Of a DNA stretch of 64,000 nt, positions 1 through 9,200 are shown one piece after another; positions within the stretch are counted from its first letter, which is position 1, and each line of letters begins with the position of its first letter. A model generated the notes under the pieces. It was not told where the DNA came from. It did no database searches and saw only the letters and a program-made list of their open reading frames with translations. Position numbers and translations under genes: made by a program. The stretch lies in contig NZ_CP177134.1 in the NCBI RefSeq assembly GCF_046736045.1, positions 744,001 to 808,000 of the forward strand, read 5' to 3'. The stretch is from Leptospira_A sp046736045 (lineage in GTDB: Bacteria > Spirochaetota > Leptospiria > Leptospirales > Leptospiraceae).

Positions 1-153
1 GAAAGTAAAAATGAAATTCCCGGTGCGGGTATCGGTCTGACTCTCGTGCAAGCCACTGCAAATTATTTGGGCGGGACAGTGACTTTAAAATCTGCAGAAG
101 GTATGGGCGCAAAATTTACCGTAAAAATACCTGAAAAAGGTAAAAAAATATGA
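1..153 (+). CDS. C-terminal end of a sensor histidine kinase (partial)
   Basis: Only the last 50 codons are in the window. The reading frame open from base 1 contains GAGIGLTLVQ, the G2 box of a HATPase_c domain, followed by GGTVTLKSAEGMGAKFTV, the usual closing strand of a histidine kinase ATPase domain. The protein would bind ATP and phosphorylate a histidine in its own missing dimerisation domain. Its stop codon overlaps the start of the next gene (ATGA), so the two are translationally coupled. The input domain and partner cannot be judged from this fragment. Confidence 0.85.
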   Translation, partial: ESKNEIPGAGIGLTLVQATANYLGGTVTLKSAEGMGAKFTVKIPEKGKKI

Positions 154-2156
154 AGATACACCGTTTAAGTATCTTATCCCTAACAACTGTTTTAGTTTTA
201 TCTCTTAATTGCAGCAGAGTGGGAGATGAAAAGTCCATTGCTGTTTCTCTGGAAGGAGAAGATTGGGGTATCCAATTTGATCCGTCTACTGAAATTTTAA
301 ATCCCGATTTCAATGTCGGTTCTTTGGAACTGACTGCGGTTCCCGGAAATTTCAGAAACATCAATCGTTCTTATAGAGGCCCGATTTGGATTCGTAAATC
401 TTTTGAAATTACGAAAGATCAACATGATCAGTCGCTTGCCTTGCAATTGGGACGCATTTACCAATCCGACGAAGTTTTCATCAATGGAGTGTTAATCGGT
501 AAAAACAACTCCGCCTTCGGAGAAAAACCGGACACGTATTCTTTCGGAAGACCGCGCATATACCCCATTCCTCATCATCTGATACTGGAAGGTGAAAACA
601 GTATCGTTGTCAAAATTGACTCCGACCTCAGCACATCGGCAGGAATCATTACAGGTCCCATCCGTATTTTGACTTATGAAGAAGCGATAGAAGAAAATCT
701 TTACGATTCTCTCGTAGAACTGATATTTGTCGGCTTTTATCTTTTCATTGCTTTGTTTTTCTTTATCAACTACTTCAAGATGAGAGATAAAAAGGAATAC
801 TTGAGTTTCAGTATTCTCGCTTTGATTTTTTCCGCATTCGAACTCTCACGGAATGAAAGCCGCTTTTTCCTTTGGGACAACTTCACCGGTTATAAATTCA
901 TCGAGTATGGATTTTTACTGATTTTGCCTTATGCATTCATCAAATTCATCCAAGACTTTTTTGAACTGAAAAGATTCAAATACCAGCTGGTATATTTATT
1001 TTCCCAACTATTATTTTTGATCGTATTTTTAGTTATCCCCAAACCGGTGTTTTGGTATAATTTTATCGGCTACTGGGACATTCACTTATTGTTTGTGATC
1101 GGATATGCCGTCTATCTAACGTTCCAAAAACTCAAGGATAACGTCCGCGGTGCGTGGATTCACATAATAGCTCTTTGTTATCTGTTATACGCCATCTTGA
1201 AAGAAGTTTTAATCGAAAGAGGTTATTTGGGTGCCGTCTCTTCTTTGGAAACATCCTTTCTTGTTTATTTGCTTCTGATGACGCTCGCTCTTCGTTTTCA
1301 ATTTTTATTGATGAAAAGAAAATTGCAAAATCGGTTCGATCGTTTGAAAGAAGCAGACTCCATGCGTGAAAAAATATTTTTTTATATGGATGCGATGATC
1401 ACCAAACCTCTTCTCAATATGAAAGATAAGTTGAGAATGTATCGGGAAGGTGTCGAAAAAACGAAAGAAAAAGCTATCTTGAAAGAAGTAATGGGAATTC
1501 AATCATCAATTGATTCCGTTATGGATGATATCATCGAACTTTCACGATTGGAAGTAATGAAAGAAGTTCCTTTCCGTGACCAGATTAACTTTGTTAGTTT
1601 CATCAAAGATGTAATCCCCGATGACGAAATCACCTATTCCATTAAAGTTCACCCTGATACGGAAATTTATAATAGTTTGGATTTGGTAAATTCGATTGTA
1701 GTTCGTTTGGTGGACTTTCCCCCTTTCAAAGAGTTTTCCCATAACGACTTGATCATCACACAAGATTTAAAAGGAAATGTACATTTTAGATTTTTACTTT
1801 TCCATTCAAATCCGAAAGTTACAACAAGGCTTTTTAACGAATTGATAGAAAGTTACGAGACCCTATCACCAAACAAAGTGAAGTGGGCTATCATTCAGGA
1901 AATCGCACGTCTACTCGGCGCAAAGATGGATTTTAAAATTATCAAACGTAAGTATTTGAAAATAGATCTCGGGCTCAAAGCAACCGCACCCAGTCAATCT
2001 CAAATGCCTGTTAAATCATCGGGGAACCCGCCTCCCGCCAGAGTGGTCCAAACTCCGAATGCGAAAGAGGACTGGAAAGTTACTTTAAAAAAACTTTGGA
2101 ATCGTTTGAAAGAAGTCGAAATCAAACTGCCCGATTTAAAGAAAAAGAAAAAATAA
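150..2156 (+). CDS. 7TMR-DISM-type lipoprotein with a degenerate histidine-kinase-like C-terminus
   Basis: 668 residues. A lipoprotein-like signal ends at LSLNC (Cys about 21). Next comes a jelly-roll-like extracellular region (about 30-175, with WIRKSFEI and VFINGVLIGKN, as in 7TMR-DISM sensor domains), then about seven hydrophobic helices (about 190-390). A helical segment from about 400 to 465 aligns with a HisKA hairpin, but where a kinase has SHELRTPL this protein reads DAMITKPL, so the phospho-accepting histidine is absent. The remainder has the length of an ATPase domain but no N box, DxGxG or GxGLGL motif. The tail is rich in Pro and Lys. ATGA overlap with the kinase upstream suggests a joint sensory unit. 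I infer a regulatory pseudokinase; an unrelated helical output domain is possible. Confidence 0.7.
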   Translation: MKIHRLSILSLTTVLVLSLNCSRVGDEKSIAVSLEGEDWGIQFDPSTEILNPDFNVGSLELTAVPGNFRNINRSYRGPIWIRKSFEITKDQHDQSLALQLGRIYQSDEVFINGVLIGKNNSAFGEKPDTYSFGRPRIYPIPHHLILEGENSIVVKIDSDLSTSAGIITGPIRILTYEEAIEENLYDSLVELIFVGFYLFIALFFFINYFKMRDKKEYLSFSILALIFSAFELSRNESRFFLWDNFTGYKFIEYGFLLILPYAFIKFIQDFFELKRFKYQLVYLFSQLLFLIVFLVIPKPVFWYNFIGYWDIHLLFVIGYAVYLTFQKLKDNVRGAWIHIIALCYLLYAILKEVLIERGYLGAVSSLETSFLVYLLLMTLALRFQFLLMKRKLQNRFDRLKEADSMREKIFFYMDAMITKPLLNMKDKLRMYREGVEKTKEKAILKEVMGIQSSIDSVMDDIIELSRLEVMKEVPFRDQINFVSFIKDVIPDDEITYSIKVHPDTEIYNSLDLVNSIVVRLVDFPPFKEFSHNDLIITQDLKGNVHFRFLLFHSNPKVTTRLFNELIESYETLSPNKVKWAIIQEIARLLGAKMDFKIIKRKYLKIDLGLKATAPSQSQMPVKSSGNPPPARVVQTPNAKEDWKVTLKKLWNRLKEVEIKLPDLKKKKK

Positions 2157-2167
2157 TTTTTCAAATC

Positions 2168-2878
2168 TTAATCGTAATTCAACTCCTTCTTTACTTCAAA
2201 TTCATGTTTCGGTTGGGCTAAATTCCCCGGACGATCCAGAATAATCGATTCCATACCCGCTGCATTTGCAGCGATTGCTTCTTCCACTATATCGGTAAAA
2301 AAAACAATCTCACCTGGGATCGCACCTAACTTGTCAGATATGTTTTTGTAACTACTACTTTCTCTTTTTCCACCGATCGCAGTATCAAAGTAGGATTGGA
2401 AATACCCGGTTAAATCACCAAAGTTAGAATACCTGTAAATCAATACTTGTGCTTCCACACTTCCAGAAGAATACACATGGCAAGCAATCCCCTTCTCTTT
2501 GGCAGTTTTTAAAAAATCCACTACATCGGGATAAATCGTGCTTTTGATAGCGCCCGATTCATAACCGAACTTCCAGATTTTACCCTGGATCTCTTTCAAA
2601 GGGCCGAACTTCCGATCCTTCAGGATCAAATAACGAAAGTATGTTGGTATGATTTTTTCGGAAAAAACAACATCTTTGTTCAAAGACGAAGGCCAGTCAG
2701 AATCATTTCCCGACTGGTCTTTTATAAACTCCGAACGAACTGATTTCAGCAGATCACCGTTCCATTCGAAGTCTGCCAAAAATGCATCCAATCTTTCCTT
2801 GGCATAAGGAAACAAAACTTCATGTACAAAAGAAATGGGCGCCGTCGTACCTTCAATATCCAGTAGAAAATGTTTCAA
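2168..2878 (-). CDS. mtnC: Acireductone synthase (enolase-phosphatase E1)
   Basis: 236 residues, usual for the family. It is a HAD-superfamily enzyme of the methionine salvage pathway that enolises and dephosphorylates 2,3-diketo-5-methylthiopentyl-1-phosphate to give acireductone in the cytoplasm. The HAD motifs are visible: DIEGT at 7-11 (motif I nucleophile Asp7), SSGS at 137-140 (motif II), Lys171 in GGKRESSSY (motif III) and FFTDIVEE at 193-200 (motif IV). It is the last gene of a minus-strand set with the MFS transporter (8 bp gap) and an exported protein. metK, which uses the methionine that salvage regenerates, lies about 10 kb away in a separate operon. Confidence 0.92.
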   Translation of the reverse strand: MKHFLLDIEGTTAPISFVHEVLFPYAKERLDAFLADFEWNGDLLKSVRSEFIKDQSGNDSDWPSSLNKDVVFSEKIIPTYFRYLILKDRKFGPLKEIQGKIWKFGYESGAIKSTIYPDVVDFLKTAKEKGIACHVYSSGSVEAQVLIYRYSNFGDLTGYFQSYFDTAIGGKRESSSYKNISDKLGAIPGEIVFFTDIVEEAIAANAAGMESIILDRPGNLAQPKHEFEVKKELNYD

Positions 2879-2886
2879 AGATCACC

Positions 2887-4254
2887 TTACTTGTGTTGTA
2901 GTTCCAGTTTTAATTGTTTTTCCATATCAGTCTGATCTTTTTCGTAATTGAAATAGATGAGTCCCCAGGCAAGAGCACAAGGGATCCAAAACAAAATGGA
3001 AATGGAAAGTGCAAGGGCACGATCAGGAGTTAGGCCCAATATAATTGCCGACAATGCAGGACCCAATCCTTTCCCCAAATCATCCGTTAGGTTGTATACG
3101 GAAAATATGGAACTTCTCGTTTTGGGAGAATTTACGTTCAGCAAAACAGCTCTTACATTCGGCCCTGTAACGGAAATCAAAATACCGGTCAATATGTTCA
3201 ATAGCGTAAAAACCAAAGTGTTATGAGAAAGCTCTCCCGAGTATAACAAACCTATGGCGGGAAAGATACCTATGGTAGTAGTTACGATACAAAGTATGGC
3301 CTGCCATTTTTTGTTTTGGTTATAAAGCCATTGCCCGAGGAAACCTCCGATAAAGGTTCCGATAAACACTCCGACTGCGGCAAATGTGACCAAGCCGGAT
3401 GCCTGCGCTTTGCCCAAGCCGTATGTGTTTTCATAAAAATCAACAAGGAACACAAAGAACACCCCCCAAGGAATGCAACCGGGAATGGCCTGCAAGAAGG
3501 CACCTAAATTGGTTTTGTTGTGAAATAATAACTTAAAATCATTGAGTGTGACTTTATGGGAAAGTTCGTCCACATGACCGACCTCTTCCGCACCACCCCT
3601 CTTCGGTTCTTCGCAGAACAACATGTAGATGACTACAAATAGAAAGGAAGGCGCTGACATATAGATAAAAGAAGTTCTCCAGCCATTGATGGGATCTGCT
3701 TCTCCCAAAATCCCGCCTGCAAGCTGGCCCACTCCGATTCCAAGCCCCATAGCAAGAGATACATAACCGGATGCAATCGCTCTCGACTGAGAGGAAAAAT
3801 AATCACCGATCAAACTGAACAATAAAGGGAAAATTCCTCCCAGACCAAAACCGCATAACGTGCGTAAAACCAAAAACTGATCATAGGTTTCCACATATGC
3901 GGTCAGAAAACAGGGAATTTCTCCTAAAAAGACAGTAGCAATTAACAAACGTTTTCTGGAAAACTTTTGAGAAAGATATCCCATAGAAAGAGACACTATC
4001 CCGCCCAAAATAAAGAATAATATCGGAATGATTCCTCCCAATTTCCAATCCACATCGTCAGGATTGGTAATTCCGAGGGAAGCACCGATGTTTTTTAAAT
4101 TGGGAGCAATCAGGTTCTGATCACCAAACAAAAAGAAAGCGAGCCCCAGGATCATCCAGAAAGCCAAAATCCCTTTCCCTCCATGGGCACTAAGTTCACC
4201 GAGTCCGACGAAACGTAATAGAGATTTTTTTGAGGCTTCCGGGTTCATAATCAT
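2887..4254 (-). CDS. Major facilitator superfamily transporter
   Basis: 455 residues with about twelve hydrophobic helices in two halves separated by a charged central loop (about 215-240, EEPKRGGAEEVGHVDE). The loop after helix 2 carries GYLSQKFSRKRLL, the MFS motif A region, and the first half has GLGGIFPLLFSLIGDY, as in spinster- and sugar-phosphate-like members. The substrate cannot be read from the sequence. The start overlaps the stop of the preceding exported protein (ATGA) and mtnC follows 8 bp later, so the three are probably one transcript. A role in methylthioribose or other salvage transport would be guesswork. Confidence 0.85.
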   Translation of the reverse strand: MIMNPEASKKSLLRFVGLGELSAHGGKGILAFWMILGLAFFLFGDQNLIAPNLKNIGASLGITNPDDVDWKLGGIIPILFFILGGIVSLSMGYLSQKFSRKRLLIATVFLGEIPCFLTAYVETYDQFLVLRTLCGFGLGGIFPLLFSLIGDYFSSQSRAIASGYVSLAMGLGIGVGQLAGGILGEADPINGWRTSFIYMSAPSFLFVVIYMLFCEEPKRGGAEEVGHVDELSHKVTLNDFKLLFHNKTNLGAFLQAIPGCIPWGVFFVFLVDFYENTYGLGKAQASGLVTFAAVGVFIGTFIGGFLGQWLYNQNKKWQAILCIVTTTIGIFPAIGLLYSGELSHNTLVFTLLNILTGILISVTGPNVRAVLLNVNSPKTRSSIFSVYNLTDDLGKGLGPALSAIILGLTPDRALALSISILFWIPCALAWGLIYFNYEKDQTDMEKQLKLELQHK

Positions 4255-5339
4255 GTTTCCTTTTTAAAAAGTTTTTTATAAATGAGAGCCAAGAGTAAAC
4301 GCGGATCCGACCACATCAATGATCTGACTTCCGGGGGAATATGATATCCGTAAACAAATACAAAGGAAAGAGTAAACAATAAGGAAATTAAACCGATCAC
4401 TGCAAATAGGGAACTATCCCATGTAGTCAGTATGGTCCCGTTCGCAACCTCGGGAGAACCGTTGGTCATCGCTGGCACGGGTTTCCCTCCAACAAACTTA
4501 AGTTTTACGATCTTTGTGGGATCGAGGGCAATCAAACTGTAAGCACCAAGCCCGGGAGGAATGTCTTTTTCCAATCTGGTCAAAGTTCCACCGGAAACGA
4601 TCTCCGGTTTCATATCTTCCGGTTTTAAAAAAATAGGATAACTTCCCGATTCACTTTCAAGTAACAATTGTTCAGTGATCACTTCCACTTCATTGGGAAT
4701 AAAATAAGAAATCTGAAGTTCCGAAACTCCGGGAAGCAATGCCCTATCCAGAATTTTGCCTCCGTTTTTTCCTTCCGGCTGACCGAGAGGTATCGCCATT
4801 TTACTTCCTGGTTGTTGGACTTGTGCGAATACTTCCTTTGCTTCCTTAGGAACAAAGTATTCGATTTGGCGATCCTCCGATTGAAAGGAGCGGGGAGGAG
4901 AACTTGTATTGTCCAAAAGGAAAAGTTTAAAAATACGGATGCCTGCTTTTTCCCGCATGACCTGCATTAAGCTCTTTACCGATATATCTTTCCAGTTATT
5001 GCCTGTATCAAACACCAAAACTTCTTGCGATGCACTACGAAATTTTGCAACAGGAGGAATCATTTTATTATAATTAACTCCTTTATATGTGACTTGTACC
5101 AAAAGTGGTGCACCTTCAGGCGCTTCCACCGGAGGAAAACGAAAGGAACCTGTCTGCGGGCCGATTTCCGCCAAAGGCAACATCGCACTTTGCAAAGCAA
5201 GTAGTTTGATTGAATCCGCCTTTCCCATTCCTCCCGTAGTACCATTCTTCAAAGAACCGAAAATGGAGGTTTTTTCCGCATAACTCATGCTTGGTAATAA
5301 GAAAAGAAAAACTGCAACTTGAATAAAAAAACGATTCAT
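4251..5339 (-). CDS. Exported protein with one C-terminal membrane helix, function unknown
   Basis: 362 residues. An N-terminal signal peptide (about 1-21, ending SMSYA) is followed by about 290 residues predicted to lie outside the cytoplasm, a single hydrophobic helix near 316-338 (LFAVIGLISLLFTLSFVFVY) and a short basic tail. The ectodomain is Pro/Gly rich with repeated short beta-like segments; I do not recognise a family. It opens the operon with the MFS transporter, overlapping it by four bases, and mtnC. The tail-anchored layout would suit a partner of the transporter, but that is inference from position only. Confidence 0.7.
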   Translation of the reverse strand: MNRFFIQVAVFLFLLPSMSYAEKTSIFGSLKNGTTGGMGKADSIKLLALQSAMLPLAEIGPQTGSFRFPPVEAPEGAPLLVQVTYKGVNYNKMIPPVAKFRSASQEVLVFDTGNNWKDISVKSLMQVMREKAGIRIFKLFLLDNTSSPPRSFQSEDRQIEYFVPKEAKEVFAQVQQPGSKMAIPLGQPEGKNGGKILDRALLPGVSELQISYFIPNEVEVITEQLLLESESGSYPIFLKPEDMKPEIVSGGTLTRLEKDIPPGLGAYSLIALDPTKIVKLKFVGGKPVPAMTNGSPEVANGTILTTWDSSLFAVIGLISLLFTLSFVFVYGYHIPPEVRSLMWSDPRLLLALIYKKLFKKET

Positions 5340-5475
5340 AACTCTCCCTGACTCTCTGTCTCACTATCAAAAATCCAAGTGAAAAAAAGGGGGGACCGGA
5401 AAATTTTAGAGGCGACACCAGACGCGCTTAGGGTATGTTTTTTTTAGAAGGTTCTAGGGGAAATAAGCAGGATCC

Positions 5476-6288
5476 ATGAAGCAATTGAATGAAATCGTCC
5501 ATAACTCTTCCAAAGAAGAAAGGGACATCCTACTTGAATACCAAAACATCGACGTAACCAAATTGGATACTTTTAAAGTCCTCGGTGTGCCGATCGACAA
5601 TGTTACAGCGGATGAAGCTGTTGCAAAATTGTTTAGAGTTCTCGAAAAAAAAGAAGCAATGCATCATGTACTTTTTCTTGATCCCATCAAATTGATGAGG
5701 ATGCGTCCGAAAAAGGCATTGCATAGAATTACTGAAAAAGCTGGCACCATCTTGGTAGAAGGCGCAGGCATCGGCTGGATGAGTTCCGGCCGTCTCAAAG
5801 AAAGAGTTACTCCCGTTGCCATCATGATGGATCTCATTCGGCTCGCCGAATTGAAAGAGTTTACTATCTTTATATTTGGTTCCAAAGACGAAAACGTAGA
5901 AAGAGTATTTTTCAATCTTACCCGTCATTTTCCAAAAGTTAGAATCGTTGGCAGACAAGCAGGACATCTGGATCGTCAAAGAGAGATGCGCGTCAAAGAA
6001 GCGATTCGAAAAACAGGGCCTGATATTATTTTCATAGCGAATGACTTTCCGGAACAAGAAGTATGGATCGAAAACAATACGGGTTTTTTCGGGAAAGCAG
6101 TAGTGATCGGAGTCGGTGGCGCATTAGATATGTTATCCGGTGCAGACAAAAAATCCCCGGAATATTTCAAATCCCGAGGACTCACTTGGCTTTGGAGAAT
6201 CATTACAAGACCTTACAGAATCCAAAGATTCTGGGAAACTTTCTATTTCATTCTTTTAGGAATCAGAGAAAGACTCAGAAAACATTAA
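5476..6288 (+). CDS. WecG/TagA/CpsF-family glycosyltransferase
   Basis: 270 residues. After a 35-residue leader the core shows the family pattern: VLGVPIDNVTADEAV, a Gly-rich LVEGAGIGWMS segment where the family usually has its catalytic acidic residue, FTIFIFGSKDENVE, GRQAGHLD, and a terminal RGLTWLWRIITRPYRIQRFW block typical of TagA-like enzymes. The family moves N-acetylmannosamine or its uronic acid onto lipid-linked sugars at the inner face of the membrane. AGGA lies five bases before the ATG. Its end is one base from the end of the convergent TPR gene. The probable role is in surface polysaccharide or another envelope glycan; donor and acceptor are unknown. Confidence 0.85.
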   Translation: MKQLNEIVHNSSKEERDILLEYQNIDVTKLDTFKVLGVPIDNVTADEAVAKLFRVLEKKEAMHHVLFLDPIKLMRMRPKKALHRITEKAGTILVEGAGIGWMSSGRLKERVTPVAIMMDLIRLAELKEFTIFIFGSKDENVERVFFNLTRHFPKVRIVGRQAGHLDRQREMRVKEAIRKTGPDIIFIANDFPEQEVWIENNTGFFGKAVVIGVGGALDMLSGADKKSPEYFKSRGLTWLWRIITRPYRIQRFWETFYFILLGIRERLRKH

Positions 6289-6289
6289 T

Positions 6290-9200
6290 TTACTTTTTGA
6301 TGTCGATCATCTTATCGAGGGTTGGTGGAAGCCAATCTTCGAGTAACGGCTCCCTATCCAGTCTGGAGCGTGCAAACACAAGATCCTTATTGGATGTCGA
6401 AATTTCACTCACTGAATAAATCTTACGTGCGGTTTCCATCGCTTTCCAATAATACTTCAAAGCGTTCACAGTATCCTGTTTCTTTTCATAAACAGCACCT
6501 ATATTATTATAAATAGCGGTAAGGGTTTCGTATACTTCTCTATGTTCCGAATTTTCGGGTTCGATTCTGCCTAAGGTCTGTTCCCTCATTTCAAAATCGT
6601 CTTTGAGTTTGAGATAATTCCCCAAACTGGCATTATACTGTCTCGTATAGAAGAATGAATTTCCCTTTCCAAGAACCAAAGTCGGATTGTTATAGATATC
6701 TTCTTCCGGCAATTCCGCCCAAAAATCCAAGGCTTGTGCAAATTCACCGTGACTGTAATCAATCCAACCTAAAAAATAATAACATTCTCTTTGAATTTTA
6801 GGATCATTGCTGATTCCGCGTTCGATTGCCTTTTGAAAAGATTCGCGCGCCGCATATAATCCGTTCCTTCTTTCCTTCTCTTCAAAAGAAAGAGTGCCCA
6901 AACTTCTTTCCGGATAAATTTTACGTCCCGGAAATTCTCTTATATTATCAGCCTGATTGATTCCTGCGGATTCCAATAATTGGATCTTGCCCAAGTCGAA
7001 AGAAATCCTGCCCGGTTTGCCTTCCAGCAAGGTTTCATCTTCGTCCCTTTCACCCAATTTATCCTTATAAAGTTCATAACGGGTGTCAGACTCTCTGAGT
7101 AATTTTACCGCTTCATCATAGTTTTCCACTTTGATGTAATATTCTGCCATCAAAAGAACTGCCAGATAATGACGGGTATCATATGTGGAAGCAAGTTCCA
7201 ACTGTTTCAAAGCTCTTGCGGCTTCGTCTATTTTTAAGTAATATCTGGCACGTTGATAATAACCTTCCGCAAATTTGTTACCACCTTCTTTCCCATAGGC
7301 GATATTTAGCAAATACTCCACGTTATCGTCAATTTCCATGCCGGTAACTTGATCTTCCGGATTGATATTGTATTTGATGCGGACTTCTTCCGAATCCAAA
7401 TCAATATAAAAGGATGCTAGTTTTGCAAGAACGGCAAGAGAAAGTTCATCCTCAATATCCAATGCATTTCGAACCTGTCTGTGATGATTGAGAACAAATT
7501 GAGGATTGTTATCACGTTTCCACATTTCGATATACGTAGATAGAATTCCGCCATGACCGATCGGGTCTTTAGGATATTTTTCTATAATGTCGTTATAGTA
7601 TTTAACAGCAGTACCAAACTCTTGTTTGTTGTAAAAAATACGCGCAATCCCTGCAATCGCTTCAACATTGTTCGGTTCATTCGCATCGGTAAACACGCGT
7701 TTGAAGTATTCAATGGCTAAATGATCGTTTTTATATTTTTTACGATTGGAACCGGGAGGAACGTCGATGAAATCTTTTCTATTGAATGAATGAAACTTGC
7801 CCAAGCTGATATAAGTTTGGGTATCATGAACATTGTATTTCAAACGAGAAGCGATGTACGCTCCGGCCTTTAGAACCTTTCTCGGGACTTTGTCCTGTGA
7901 AGTCAGATAAAATGCAAGCTCGGAAAGAGGTTTCCTGCCGGCAGTTTCCACACCGGCATCATTCCATTCCGTTTTTTTAGCAAAACTGATGTTTGGTATT
8001 TCTTTTCTGTTTTCCCAGGAACGTTTGTGCTCCTTGTCTTCCAATTCATATCCGAAATCAGGCTCTACTTTACCGAAACATTTTTCAAAAGCACGTTCAT
8101 ATTGTCCGGCACGTTCATAAGCAAGGCAGTATTCGTTCAGATACTTCAGGCTATGCGGGAAAATTTCTTCTCCCTTGATAAAGTAATTTTCTGCGTCCGC
8201 TAAAAGTTTTTTCTTTTCCAAAGCATCCGTTTCTTTACCAAACTCTTCTATTTTTTCCAAACCTAGAGCATATTGAGCTTCAGCCCGGAAAGGAACGATT
8301 ACGTATTTATATAAAGCAACTCCCCCGAACACAAGAAAGACGGCTGCTGCTGCGGAAAGTATGGTTTTGCGAATAACCTCACGACGACGAACGGCACCTT
8401 CTTTGGTATAGGCATCTTTCGAAGCAATGATGGGAACACCATCAGCAGAAAATTTTCCGCTGGAATCAGCTAACTCTACTTTTTCGCCAAGTAAGGAACT
8501 TAAGAATACGGCAACGTCTTCCGGTTTTTGCTGCGCCTTGATAAGTTCAATGAGTTCCTTTTGATTTCGGACGGGAACCCGGTTATTGACAATCGTATCA
8601 ATGATCGTACGTCTGAGCTTAGGCGGATATTTGATTAATTCTCTTTGGATGATGGCAAGATCTTCATCTTCCAAACCTGCTTCCAGATCTTCCTGCGGCT
8701 CTTCCTCTTTGCCGAGAGACATCAAATCGTCTTCGAATCCGCCATCCCCACCTAAGTCGGATTCCATGGAAGATACAGGCATATCATCAATGGATGGAGC
8801 AAAGTCATCGAAGGAAGGTGCGGAAGAATCATCATCAAGCCCGGGAGGCTCCATCCCCACACCCAAATCTCCAAAAGGGTCGTCAAAACCCGAGTCGTCT
8901 GCGGCAGAAGGAGTGGAAGCCGGATCATTGAAGCCGCCGCCTAAGTCTCCGAAATCTGCGTCACCACCGGAACTCGCAGGTTCTCCCAAAGAGCTGAACG
9001 GATCATCACCAAAAGAAGGTTCGGCGGCAGTTTCCCCGAAACCGGAATCTCCTCCGCCCAAATCACTGAATGGATCGGATTCCGCATCAGATCCAAATCC
9101 GCCGTCTGCATCGGGAGTATCTCCAAGGCTTGCAAAAGGATCTTCCCCACCTGTGCCTTCTCCGGAACCCAAAGAGTCGAATGGGTCGGATTCTTCGGAA

